Source of the DNA: Tessaracoccus bendigoensis DSM 12906
GTDB lineage: Bacteria; Actinomycetota; Actinomycetes; Propionibacteriales; Propionibacteriaceae
Direction: 5' to 3'
Length of the DNA: 39,960 nt
Assembly (NCBI RefSeq): GCF_900141915.1
Contig: NZ_FQZG01000036.1
Location: forward strand, 1-39,960
In this document: piece by piece, positions 18,901 through 26,354 of the stretch
Layout: every line of letters starts with the position of its first letter
Numbering within the stretch: position 1 is the stretch's first letter
Position numbers and translations under genes: made by a program
The notes under the pieces: model-generated
What the model was told of the DNA's origin: nothing
Seen by the model: only the letters and a program-made list of their open reading frames with translations
Databases searched by the model: none

Positions 18901-19609
18901 AGTAGACGGAGACGGCGTAGTTCCCACCGGAGATCCGGATGGTGTACTGCTGAATCAGGCGACCCTTGTGGGCGCCCTGACGCAGCTGGATGCCTTCGCC
19001 GGAGGCGGCGAACATGCCTGCCCAGGTGGTCTGGCCCGCCTTGATCTGGTCGGTGATGCGGTGGTGCGTCCAGGTCGCGCCGTTGTCGTCGGAGACGGAG
19101 TAGTCGGCGTGCAGCACGTTGGGGTCGTCGGGGTCGGAGCCGGTGGAGCCACCCGCGAAGCCCTGGTTGATGGAGGCCGCATAGAACAGGAAGATCTTGT
19201 CGGTCTCACGGTCGACGACGACCGACGGGTCGCCGTAGCCGTTGGGGGCGGGCGACTGACGCACGATCTGCTGGGGGCCCCAGGTGGTGCCGCCGTCGCT
19301 CGAGCGGCGCATCAGCATGGTGATGTTGCTCGGCAGGTCGTTCATCGAGGGACGGCCGTCGAAGAAGGCCAGGAGGTCGCCGTTGGGCGCGGTGGTCAGC
19401 GACGGGATGCGGTAGCGCAACCAGTCGCCCTCGCCACGGTTGGCCAGGTCGTTCAAGGTCAGGCCGTCGGCCAAGCCGTCCGCGGGGCTTGCGCTGGCTG
19501 TGGTTGCTGATGGGGGTGGGTCTGCAGTGGCTTGTGGCCCGGTGAGGGTCAAGGTTCCGGCCGCCAAGGCGACCGAGAGCCCAAGGGCCAGTGTTCTGCG
19601 CAGCGTCAT
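15986..19609 (-). CDS. Secreted sialidase (GH33) fused to a GH123-like domain, 5' portion
   Basis: 1,207 residues up to the TAG. A signal peptide (1-29, ending ATA) precedes a sialidase beta-propeller (about 50-400). The arginine motif YRIP is at 66-69. Five Asp boxes are seen: SSDGGTTW 103-110, SDDNGATW 173-180, SDDHGATW 237-244, STDGGATY 282-289 and SCDSGTTW 343-350. TGYSTL carries the probable nucleophile Tyr363. CARDB/NEW3-like and LamG-like beta domains follow, then a domain of unknown type. Last comes a DUF4091/GH123-type barrel with the Asp-Glu pair in AFDEQ (1132-1133), as in GH123 beta-N-acetylgalactosaminidases. Predicted to release sialic acid and then GalNAc from host glycans outside the cell. 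ATG with GGAGA 7 bases upstream. The barrel lacks its last strands because of the TAG. Confidence 0.85.
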   Translation of the reverse strand: MTLRRTLALGLSVALAAGTLTLTGPQATADPPPSATTASASPADGLADGLTLNDLANRGEGDWLRYRIPSLTTAPNGDLLAFFDGRPSMNDLPSNITMLMRRSSDGGTTWGPQQIVRQSPAPNGYGDPSVVVDRETDKIFLFYAASINQGFAGGSTGSDPDDPNVLHADYSVSDDNGATWTHHRITDQIKAGQTTWAGMFAASGEGIQLRQGAHKGRLIQQYTIRISGGNYAVSVYSDDHGATWKASAPVGPGADENKTVELANGDVLLNSRAAPYRRIARSTDGGATYTAFTQDTQLPDPANNGSIIRAYPDAAPGDPKAQILLFSNANNVNVRRNLTVRMSCDSGTTWPVSKVVQSGATGYSTLTPLPDASGELGAGGFGLFYEREGYRHISFTKFDLGWLEGVCAKVAVGAPTAQPVAGIATTVPVTVTNQSGAALPAGSLDVAADSRWDATPTAVPAIAAGAIATVNLTVTPGASFDTRGHELKVTYTQGDGAASGSGTLMVIGGDKKWEWTTGAVLNPATSSRIDVTSDLPSVASLAEGVIVADFTQNANATVGTLYAATVKGATDKGVVLSINGGKPYFEVRTGGTGHVIRLAPNVTVTNGQRYVLAAVVNAAGAKLYLNGAEIATTTTSALMSSVQGLDAMSVGSIFTSRTDPWIFNGTLHSVHVLGPVAPVPSLEVRPVLDAIYSAGEPGLLDDGIQPWVEVYNTGNVAVTGISVAAGQGTANCTSSSLAPGASFVCRNTPAIPRHTVTAADLIVVGEWRDTYTATGTAAGSTVTASATLFPVDLREIPEDVEASVWVPTGSFDSSSLVRVPQVGGIGSAASGDLGLTIPANSRASAQLGVTAGTDLTGLAAEVGALTGPGGTLTDAVDVRYAKYIPDENNGGVVADPLEDVASVDVARGQNQPIWLTVRVPAGTAPGEYTGTVAVKTTAGQLGTWPIVVEVPDVEYRDVPERPFVLDLWQHPDAVADQLDLTPWSEAHFQALVPYWEDLAEAGQDVLNLAITEDPWLVNMGGTIRPQTYSHYRSTVEWLYDGSNFTFDFDVFDRLVTDARAAGIGDRIHAFSMLQFQSQDRFYFIDTRTGQGTWETYTVGDARYRQVWGAFLDAFETHLRDKGWWDDTSLAFDEQTLSRMNAAFAVIDQANPEWNDKIALAANSLAEADIAKYISFNLTFLDQVSQDLIDSRRAAGKPTLFYTWNEPT

Positions 19610-19721
19610 TGCGGTGTCTCCAGATACAACGTCGGACGGGGGGTGCGCCCACCGTAACGAGTTCAGTCGTCCGATGTCTCCAGTTCAACGGGGATTCGCT
19701 CGCGAAGCTTGATCGCCTGCT

Positions 19722-20516
19722 TCAGCGTCCGATGAGCGACATCAGCCACGGCAGCAATGGAGCGCCGAGGAAGGAGAAGATGTCCAGGAGGGAGTGGGTC
19801 ACCACCAATGGCATGACCCGCCGCCGCAGCGGCTTCAGGAACAGCCACCCGAACGCCAGGCCCATGACGAGGTTGCCGATGAGCCCGCCCCAGCCCTGAT
19901 ACAGGTGGTAGCCGCCGCGGATCACGGAGCTGACCACGACTATCACCCACATCCGGCCGCCCATCTGGGCCCACCTCGTGAACAGATAGCCGATCATCAC
20001 GACCTCTTCCAGCACGCCGTTCATGATGGCGCGCAGGAACAGCACCGCGACGTTGAACACGGTGAACTCGAGCCCGGACGTGTTGATCTGGGTGTTTATC
20101 CCGATGGAGACCGAGAAAAGGTAGAAGGCCAGGCCGAGGACGCCGATCCCGGCGAAGATGGCGAATCCCTTCCCCAGGTCCGCCCAGGGGCGGGTGAGGT
20201 CGAAGCCCATCACGCGCAGGGCACCGCCTTCGGGACGCTCGACCACCGTGAGGAGATACAGGCAGAGCAACACGGGCACCAGAGGGAAGGTGAGGTTGGC
20301 GAACTGGTACAGGGCATCGAGCCATGGCCGGTCCGGCGTCTGGGCGGTGTTCAGGGTGGTGGTCTGCTGGGAGAGCGGTTCCGGGCGCGTCATGCGCTCC
20401 ACGATCCGGAGCACCGAAAAGACGGCGGACTGTCCAAGCGACAGTAGGAGGACGATGGTCATCTCCCACCCGAGCGTCCGTCTCCCAGACGATCCGACGA
20501 CCGTGCCCGTGCTCAA
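19722..20516 (-). CDS. CPBP family intramembrane metalloprotease
   Basis: A 264-residue polytopic membrane protein of the CAAX protease/bacteriocin-processing (Abi) family. The motifs are EEVVMIGYLFTR (Glu170, Glu171 and Arg181), a conserved His in RGGYHLYQ (204) and another in VVTHSLLD (241). Between six and eight hydrophobic segments are visible. The substrate is unknown. The start is TTG, overlapping the stop of the proline dehydrogenase gene as TTGA; no better start lies nearby. It closes a three-gene minus-strand unit. Confidence 0.85.
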   Translation of the reverse strand: MSTGTVVGSSGRRTLGWEMTIVLLLSLGQSAVFSVLRIVERMTRPEPLSQQTTTLNTAQTPDRPWLDALYQFANLTFPLVPVLLCLYLLTVVERPEGGALRVMGFDLTRPWADLGKGFAIFAGIGVLGLAFYLFSVSIGINTQINTSGLEFTVFNVAVLFLRAIMNGVLEEVVMIGYLFTRWAQMGGRMWVIVVVSSVIRGGYHLYQGWGGLIGNLVMGLAFGWLFLKPLRRRVMPLVVTHSLLDIFSFLGAPLLPWLMSLIGR

Positions 20517-21415
20517 CGCTTGTCCCCCACTGCCCGCAGATAGCTGAACAGGGTGCGGGGGCGGGCAGCGATCCTGGTGGTCAGGTACTCGAACCAGGCC
20601 GGGCCGAAAGGCAGGTAGGTGCGGGAGCGGTAGCAGATGTCGGCCAGGCGTCGCTGCTCAAGGGGCCGGACGCCGTAGAACATCTGGAACTCGAACGCGG
20701 CGACGGCGTTGCGCGACGCGACCTCCTGCGCGATCGCGATGATGGTCGGATCGTGAGAGGCGACCATCGCGTAGCCGCCGCCCTCCATGACGCGTCGGAT
20801 GCAACGCACCAGCGCGAGCGACTTTTCCTTCTCACTCCGGTGACCTGACGCCTTCGGCACCGGGTACGAGCCGACGCAGAGCCTCAGCCGGGCTCCTTCG
20901 GCCGCCAGCACGCCTGCCTCACGCTCGGAGCGCCGGATGTCGGCCGGCAGCGTCAGTCCGAGGCCGTTGTGCCGCTCTCGGGTCCTCTGCCACAACTCCA
21001 AGGTCTCGCGGTACTGCCCCTCCCCCTGCATCTCGAGCGTCACCAGAGCCCCCACCTCCCCGGCCGCTGCGCAGAGGTCGTCGAGCCGTGACGCGGCGCT
21101 GGCGGGGTCGCTTCGCAGGCCGAGCGAGGAGGGTTTGATTGAGATTTCACTGTCCGCGGCCAACGCCCCCAGCCGGGTGATCGAATCCAGGAGCATGGCG
21201 GGGGTCTCCGCCTCATCGTCGGAGGCCGGCAGGTACGCGAGGGAGGCGAGCAGCCCCTGGCTGCGCAGCCGACGCACGACCGCGACCGCCTGTTCCACCG
21301 TGCTCCCCGCGACATAGCTGCGGGCGAACTCCTCGGCCGCCCCACTGGCCAGCGCCGCCTGTCGGACGTTGTTGGAACGGATGAACCTGCGGACGGCGCT
21401 GTTCAGGGACGCCAT
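20513..21415 (-). CDS. Monofunctional proline dehydrogenase
   Basis: FAD-dependent oxidation of proline to pyrroline-5-carboxylate; 300 residues, the size of the PRODH barrel without the P5C dehydrogenase half of PutA. SIKPSSLGL, LEMQGEGQY, SHDPTII, FEFQMFYGVRP and YLPFGPAWFEYLTTRIAARP follow the family order for the FAD and substrate sites. The ATG overlaps the stop of the upstream TIM-barrel gene by one base. The opposing enzyme, ProC, lies about 7 kb further left in another transcript. Confidence 0.9.
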   Translation of the reverse strand: MASLNSAVRRFIRSNNVRQAALASGAAEEFARSYVAGSTVEQAVAVVRRLRSQGLLASLAYLPASDDEAETPAMLLDSITRLGALAADSEISIKPSSLGLRSDPASAASRLDDLCAAAGEVGALVTLEMQGEGQYRETLELWQRTRERHNGLGLTLPADIRRSEREAGVLAAEGARLRLCVGSYPVPKASGHRSEKEKSLALVRCIRRVMEGGGYAMVASHDPTIIAIAQEVASRNAVAAFEFQMFYGVRPLEQRRLADICYRSRTYLPFGPAWFEYLTTRIAARPRTLFSYLRAVGDKR

Positions 21416-22215
21416 CAGAGCCTCTGCGCCAGCCCGACCTCGACGGCCCTGCGGATCGACTCAAGCGAGTCGCCGAGCAGCGTCTCCCGTTCGTGCCTCG
21501 ACTTGGCGCGCCGTGACGACACCTCGAGCACGATGTGCCCCTCGAAACCGGTGCGGGCCAGGAGTTCGACGACGTCCCAGGCCGACTGGTCACCCTCGCC
21601 GGGCATCAGGTGCTCGTCCTTGAAGGAGCCCAGCCCGTCGGTCAGGTGAACGTGGGCCAGCCGTGGGCCCCAGGCGTGGATCAGGTCGAGCGATTGGCGC
21701 CGGGACGTGGAGGCATGCGACAGGTCGAGCGTCAGGTGGTCATAGTCGTAGGGTGTCGGGTCCCAACCGGGCAGGTAGGCCTGGAAGTGGCGCCCCGGGG
21801 TCCGCCACGGGTACATGTTCTCGACGGCGAACTTGACGGGGGATGAAGCGTTGAGTTCCTTGATTCCAGCCACGAAACCGGCGCCGTATTCGCGCTGCCA
21901 TCGAAACGGCGGGTGTACGACGACCACGTCTCCGCCGAGGGATTGCACCGCTTCACCGGAGCGCCGCAGCTTCTCCCAGGAGTCGGAGCCCCAGGTCCCC
22001 TGGGTGACGAGCAGCGTCGGCGCGTGGACCGACCAGACTCTCACCCCGTGATAATCGGCCAGTTTGGCGACCGACCCGATGTCTGTCGACAACGAATCGA
22101 CCCCCACCATGAGCTCAACGCCGTCGAAGCCCAGATCGGCGGCCAGTTCGAATGCACTCGTCGAGGCTTCGGGGTAGACCGAAGTGGTCGAAAGCAGGAT
22201 CTTCGATGGTGACAC
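21415..22215 (-). CDS. Sugar phosphate isomerase/epimerase-like TIM-barrel protein
   Basis: 266 residues of the AP-endonuclease-2/xylose-isomerase-like barrel. Visible are FDGVELMVGVDS, VWSVHAP, a metal-site ENMYPW, DLSHAS, LAHVHLTDG and GEGDQSAWD, which carry the Glu, His and Asp metal ligands of the fold. The reaction is unknown. The GTG at 22215 is chosen because the barrel starts at once and GGTAGG lies 9 bases upstream; the longer frame to 22353 adds an unlikely leader. The gene matches Rv0498, which sits near proC in mycobacteria. It begins the unit with proline dehydrogenase and CPBP protease. Confidence 0.82.
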   Translation of the reverse strand: MSPSKILLSTTSVYPEASTSAFELAADLGFDGVELMVGVDSLSTDIGSVAKLADYHGVRVWSVHAPTLLVTQGTWGSDSWEKLRRSGEAVQSLGGDVVVVHPPFRWQREYGAGFVAGIKELNASSPVKFAVENMYPWRTPGRHFQAYLPGWDPTPYDYDHLTLDLSHASTSRRQSLDLIHAWGPRLAHVHLTDGLGSFKDEHLMPGEGDQSAWDVVELLARTGFEGHIVLEVSSRRAKSRHERETLLGDSLESIRRAVEVGLAQRL

Positions 22216-22306
22216 GTTCTTGAGCCTACCCGTCAGATGGGCATCACTGGCGCCGGGCAGCGGCCCCGATTTCCCAGGGGGGCATACTCGGGGCGAGAAT
22301 GGCAGC

Positions 22307-22945
22307 ATGCACGTCGACCACCTGATTTTCGCGACCGGTCCGGACGGCCTCAAGGCGGAGGCGGCCCGACTCGCCGACGCGCTTGGCGCCGATTACAAGG
22401 ACGGCGGTTTCCATCCGCGGTTCGGCACCCGTAACCACATCATTCCGCTCACCGATGATCGATACATCGAGGTCGTTGAGGTTCTCGACCATCCGGCCGC
22501 CGACAAGGCCGCCTTCGGCCAGGCCGTTCGGGCCCGCTCAGACATGGGCGGAGGCTGGCTGGGCTGGGTTGTCAGTGTCGCTGACATCGCGCCCTTTGAG
22601 CTGCGGCTCGAGCGCTCGGCCGTGCCCGGTTCGCGTCAGTTCCCTGACGGTCGCCGACTGGAATGGGTACAGATCGGCATCCGCGGCCTGATCGCCGACC
22701 CGCAACTGCCCTACTTCCTGGAATGGAAGTCGGACGATTCGCTGCGCCCGGGAGCACTCCCGGGGGAGGTTTCCCTCGCCTCGGTCCAGATTTCCGGCTC
22801 AGGCGACCGCCTCTCGGAATGGCTCGGCATCCCCGTCGGAGACGAACTCGACGGGGTCGCGCTCGACATGGTCGCCCCCCGCGGCACACCGGGCATCAAC
22901 TCCGTCACATTCCGCACAGCTGACGGCGGGACCGTCACCATCTGA
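22307..22945 (+). CDS. VOC/glyoxalase-like domain protein
   Basis: A 212-residue cytosolic protein. It begins MHVDHLIFATG, has RFGTRNHIIPL and DRYIEVVEVLDHP, and later repeats a similar fold, which fits the Glyoxalase_3 (PF13468) type of the vicinal oxygen chelate superfamily. The substrate is unknown. The ATG at 22307 is chosen over the longer frame from 22184 because homology to the fold begins there. GAGAAT lies 6 bases upstream, in place for a weak -10 of a leaderless transcript. It diverges from the TIM-barrel gene. Confidence 0.8.
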   Translation: MHVDHLIFATGPDGLKAEAARLADALGADYKDGGFHPRFGTRNHIIPLTDDRYIEVVEVLDHPAADKAAFGQAVRARSDMGGGWLGWVVSVADIAPFELRLERSAVPGSRQFPDGRRLEWVQIGIRGLIADPQLPYFLEWKSDDSLRPGALPGEVSLASVQISGSGDRLSEWLGIPVGDELDGVALDMVAPRGTPGINSVTFRTADGGTVTI

Positions 22946-23036
22946 GACACCCTCCGAGGCTGCCCTTCAGCGTCGTCTCGGACCCGGTCTGTCGACGCCG
23001 ATGGGGTTAGCGACAGGGATTGTCGGTAGGCACGGC

Positions 23037-23042
23037 TAGTCT
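23037..23042 (+). promoter_or_regulatory. -10 element of a likely leaderless radA promoter
   Basis: TAGTCT is followed by 6 bases and the radA GTG. A small inverted repeat, CGACA-GGGAT-TGTCG, lies just upstream at about 23011-23025. Its meaning is unknown, and it is not a LexA box. Confidence 0.55.
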
Positions 23043-23048
23043 CGTTTC

Positions 23049-24434
23049 GTGGCTAAGAAGCAGGACATGTACGGGTGCACCGAATGCGGCTGGACATCGA
23101 CCCGATGGGTCGGCAGATGCGGTGAATGCCAGGCATGGGGAACCGTCGTCGAGCGTGGCGCCCCCAAGCTGAGGCAGGTCGCTGCGTCTGCGCCCGTCGA
23201 CGTGGCGGTGCCCATCTCGCAGGTGCCCACAGACAAGGCGAGGCGTAGGCGCACCTCCATCTCGGAGCTCGACAGGGTGCTCGGTGACGGTCTGGTCCCT
23301 GGGGCGGTCGTGCTGCTGGCCGGTGAGCCTGGCGTCGGCAAGTCGACCCTGCTGCTGGAGGTCGCAGCGAAGTGGGCCGGATCGGGCGAGACGACGCTAT
23401 ACATCTCCGGGGAAGAGTCCGCGTCCCAGGTGAGGCTGCGAGCCGAGCGCACCGGCGCACTGGCCGATTCGCTGTATCTGGCCTCCGAGAACGACCTTGG
23501 CACCGTGCTTGGCCACATCGAGTCTGTGCGACCGTCGCTGCTGGTCATCGACTCGATACAGACGGTTTCGACGGCGGAGACCGACGGCGCGCAGGGCAGC
23601 CCGAGCCAGGTGCGTGAGGTGACCGGAGCATTGGCACGCGTCGCCAAACGCGAATCGATGGCCGTGGTGATCGTCGGGCACGTCACGAAGGACGGTGCCA
23701 TCGCCGGCCCACGCACACTCGAACACCTGGTCGACGTGGTGCTCACCTTCGAAGGCGACCGACACTCGGGCTTCCGGATGGTGCGCGCCACGAAGAACCG
23801 GTTCGGCCCCGCCGACGAAGTCGGCTGCTTCGAGATGAGCGAGGCGGGCATCGTCGAGGTGCCCGACCCGTCAGGGCTGTTCGTGACTTCGCGCTCCGAG
23901 CCGGTGCCCGGCACCTGCATCACCGTCACGATGGAGGGCCGCCGCCCGCTGCTGGCCGAGATCCAGGCGCTCGTCGCCCCCGCCTCCAACCAGGCCTCCC
24001 CGCGCCGCACCACCCATGGGGTGGACAATTCCCGGATCGCGATGATGCTGGCGGTCCTCGAGCGCAAGGCAGGGTTGCCGCTCTCAAAGAGCGAGGTCTA
24101 CGTCTCCACGGTCGGCGGCGCCCGGGTGAGCGACCCTTCGGTCGACCTTTCGGTCGCGGTGGCGGTCGCATCGGCCGCGCTCAACCACAGCGACCCGCGC
24201 CGTCTTCTGGCGCTGGGCGAGGTCGGCCTCGCGGGCGACCTACGCCGGGTGCCGGGCGTGGAGCGGCGCCTGGCGGAGGCGGCGCGGCTCGGGTTCGACG
24301 TCGCGATCATTCCAACGGGTTCCCGCAACGTCAGCGTCAAGTTCCCCCGGCTCAGCGGGATGAAGGTCGTCGAGTTCGGGACGCTGGCCGAGGTGCTCGA
24401 CTACCTCTACTTCAGTCCCTCGGCCACGACATGA
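23049..24434 (+). CDS. radA: DNA repair protein RadA
   Basis: RecA-like ATPase of 461 residues that helps process recombination intermediates by driving branch migration. The N-terminal zinc finger has four Cys (YGCTECGW and GRCGECQAW), Walker A is GEPGVGKST (92-100), the RadA-specific KNRFG is at 249-253, and the C-terminal third is the Lon-protease-like domain, probably not proteolytic. The GTG start is leaderless. The stop overlaps the MerR-HEAT start as ATGA. radA and disA often lie close together in Gram-positive genomes, as here. Confidence 0.95.
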   Translation: MAKKQDMYGCTECGWTSTRWVGRCGECQAWGTVVERGAPKLRQVAASAPVDVAVPISQVPTDKARRRRTSISELDRVLGDGLVPGAVVLLAGEPGVGKSTLLLEVAAKWAGSGETTLYISGEESASQVRLRAERTGALADSLYLASENDLGTVLGHIESVRPSLLVIDSIQTVSTAETDGAQGSPSQVREVTGALARVAKRESMAVVIVGHVTKDGAIAGPRTLEHLVDVVLTFEGDRHSGFRMVRATKNRFGPADEVGCFEMSEAGIVEVPDPSGLFVTSRSEPVPGTCITVTMEGRRPLLAEIQALVAPASNQASPRRTTHGVDNSRIAMMLAVLERKAGLPLSKSEVYVSTVGGARVSDPSVDLSVAVAVASAALNHSDPRRLLALGEVGLAGDLRRVPGVERRLAEAARLGFDVAIIPTGSRNVSVKFPRLSGMKVVEFGTLAEVLDYLYFSPSATT

Positions 24435-25534
24435 CCGAGCGCTGGCTTCGGATCGGGGAGGTCGCACGCCGCACCGGCCTGACGCACCGGACCCTCAGGC
24501 ACTACGACGACATCGACCTACTCACCCCCAGTGGGCGCACGGATGGCGACTACCGGCTCTACTCGGAGGAAGACCTGCAACGGCTGCTGGCGATCCAGAA
24601 CCTCAAGTCGCTGGGGCTCTCCCTCACCGAAATCGCCGCCGCCCTGGACGAGGGGCTCGACGCCGCGGAACTGCTCGGGCGGCACGCCGCGGTCTTGGAG
24701 CAGCGGATCGCTGAGGAGCAACGGCTGCTGGCGACCCTCAGGCACCTGCAGGGCACCGCAGACGTCGGCTGGGAAGAGGTGCTCAGCGCCATCGAACTGA
24801 CGGAGCGGCTGCGCCACCCCGATCCCGCCGTCCGGTTCCGGGCCGCGCTCACCGAACCCGAACTCGCGCCGGTCGAGGTGCTGATCGAACTACTCAGCGA
24901 CCCGGTCGCGGGGGTGCGCGAAGGCGCAACCTGGGCGGTCAGCCAGCGGCCTGGCGTCCGCGAGGAACTGGTGTCGCGCATGCTGCGCGGTGACGCGCGC
25001 GCGAGGCTCTCGCTGGCGCATGCCTTGGGGAAACTGCGCGACCAGGCAGCCGTTCCGGTCCTCAGCACGCTGCTTTCCGACGAGGATGAGCGCGTCGCGA
25101 CCAAGGCTGCCTTCAGCCTGGGGCAGGTCGGCGGAAGCGATGCCGCTCGGGCCCTCGGTGTGGCGCTGGGCGACGGCCGGTTGAGGGTGCGGGAGGAGGC
25201 GTCGGCATCCCTGGCCAGGGTCGACGGAGCGCTACCGATCCTCACCGCGGCGCTCGCCTCACCCGATCTCCGCACGAGGGAACAAGCCGCCGACGCGCTC
25301 GGCGTCGTTGCAGATGAGGCCAGCGTCGAGGCCCTCATCGCGGCGCTCGCCGACCCCGAGGAGCCTGTCAGGTTCGCCGCCCTGGTGGCGCTGGGCGAGG
25401 TCGGCGGCCCCACGGCGTTGCGCGCCGTGGCCCGGGCCGTCGACTCCCCCGACAGGCACACCCGGCTCCTCGCCCGGCGCCTGGCCACCAAACTGTCGGC
25501 GGACGAGCCGTTGCCGGGTGCTCAGGCGAGGTAG
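24431..25534 (+). CDS. MerR-family regulator with C-terminal HEAT-repeat domain
   Basis: A 367-residue predicted DNA-binding regulator. Residues 5-75 form the MerR winged helix-turn-helix (RIGEVARRTGLTHRTLRHYD, then YRLYSEEDLQRLLAI). A dimerisation coiled coil spans about 75-112. From 120 to 355 there are about seven HEAT-like helical repeats, for example DEDERVATKAAFSLGQVGG and DPEEPVRFAALVALGEVGG. The HEAT part would sense a protein or another ligand. The domain aligns in order with the HEAT-only protein encoded next door, whose promoter carries a MerR-type operator, so that gene is the likely target. ATGA overlap with radA suggests co-transcription. The 3' end overlaps the convergent HEAT gene by 13 bases. 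Confidence 0.88.
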   Translation: MTERWLRIGEVARRTGLTHRTLRHYDDIDLLTPSGRTDGDYRLYSEEDLQRLLAIQNLKSLGLSLTEIAAALDEGLDAAELLGRHAAVLEQRIAEEQRLLATLRHLQGTADVGWEEVLSAIELTERLRHPDPAVRFRAALTEPELAPVEVLIELLSDPVAGVREGATWAVSQRPGVREELVSRMLRGDARARLSLAHALGKLRDQAAVPVLSTLLSDEDERVATKAAFSLGQVGGSDAARALGVALGDGRLRVREEASASLARVDGALPILTAALASPDLRTREQAADALGVVADEASVEALIAALADPEEPVRFAALVALGEVGGPTALRAVARAVDSPDRHTRLLARRLATKLSADEPLPGAQAR

Positions 25535-26256
25535 CGGGCGGCGAGCTGAGCGACGACGGGATCGGGCCCGTCCGCCAGCCTGCGCAGCATCTCGAGGGAC
25601 GCCTCTCCAAGTTGCCCAAGAGCCGCGACGGCGGCGATCCTGATCGTCGGCTCGGCATCTTCAGCGACCGCCGCCAGAGGGGCAGCGGCTGCCGTGGCAT
25701 CCTCACCGAGGTGGCCGAGCGTCTCGACCGCGTGTTCGCGGACCTCGGGCCGGTCACTCGCGAGCGCGGCGACCAGCACGGGAACGCTTTCGGCACCGAT
25801 CGAGGCGAAGGCGTTGGTCAGTGCGTCCCGCTGGAGCAGGTCGCCGTCGCCCAGCCTGGCTGCGAGCGCGTCGACGGCCCTGGCTCCGCCGGTGTTGGCG
25901 GCAGCCCGGTATGCCTTGATGGCGACGTCCGCGTGCCCGTCCGCGACGAGGGGGCTGACCCGCTCGAAGTGAGCAGGGTCGGCGACCTTGCTCAGCACGT
26001 GCGCGGCGGTGCGGCGGTCATCGGACTCCCGACTCTCCAACAGCGCGCTCAGCTGCGGCTCGGCCGCGGCCGCGTGCTGCACGATCGCCCAGGTGAGATC
26101 CTCCCGGACGCAGGAGCTGGGTTCGACCCTGATCCGGTCGACCAACGCGTCGACCACCGAAGAGTCCTGTGCCGCGCCGAGCGCCAGCGCCGCCTGGCGA
26201 CGCTGCGTCTCATCGGGGTGGGCGAGGGCCGTGATCAGAGACTGTGTGGTGTTCAT
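25522..26256 (-). CDS. HEAT-repeat protein
   Basis: 244 residues made almost entirely of HEAT-like helix pairs with the RxAAxALG pattern (for example QRRQAALALGA and IRIAAVAALGQLGE). There is no signal peptide or membrane segment. It resembles the sensor domain of the convergent MerR regulator in the same order: VREDLTWAIVQ against VREGATWAVSQ, and AHVLSKVADPA against AHALGKLRDQA. The gene starts at an ATG 7 bases after a -10 box, so the mRNA is probably leaderless. It may bind the same ligand as the regulator or bind the regulator itself; both are inference. An AlkD-like glycosylase is another HEAT fold, but no catalytic residues are recognised. Confidence 0.8.
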   Translation of the reverse strand: MNTTQSLITALAHPDETQRRQAALALGAAQDSSVVDALVDRIRVEPSSCVREDLTWAIVQHAAAAEPQLSALLESRESDDRRTAAHVLSKVADPAHFERVSPLVADGHADVAIKAYRAAANTGGARAVDALAARLGDGDLLQRDALTNAFASIGAESVPVLVAALASDRPEVREHAVETLGHLGEDATAAAAPLAAVAEDAEPTIRIAAVAALGQLGEASLEMLRRLADGPDPVVAQLAARYLA

Positions 26257-26263
26257 GCCGACG

Positions 26264-26294
26264 ACGCTAAAGCCTCACGCCGCGTGAGGGTCAA
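26264..26294 (-). promoter_or_regulatory. MerR-type promoter and operator of the HEAT gene
   Basis: On the minus strand: -35 TTGACC (26294-26289), a 19-bp spacer, -10 TAGCGT (26269-26264), then 7 bases to the ATG. The spacer region holds the palindrome CCTCACG-CGG-CGTGAGG (26289-26273). A spacer two bases longer than normal with a centred palindrome is the mark of promoters activated by MerR-family proteins such as SoxR, whose site also begins CCTCA and ends TGAGG. The regulator encoded at 24431-25534 is the obvious candidate. Confidence 0.85.
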
Positions 26295-26354
26295 ACCCGG
26301 GTGCGCGAGATGTCGGGCGCACCTACACTTGGACAGCAGATCTGAGGAGGTCAG

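Noticed and set aside
22950-22985. Terminator between the VOC gene and radA
   Set aside because: Only a 6-bp TCCGAG/CTCGGA stem with a long loop; too weak to list.
23011-23025. SOS box upstream of radA
   Set aside because: CGACA-GGGAT-TGTCG does not fit the actinobacterial LexA consensus (GAAC and GTTC half-sites).
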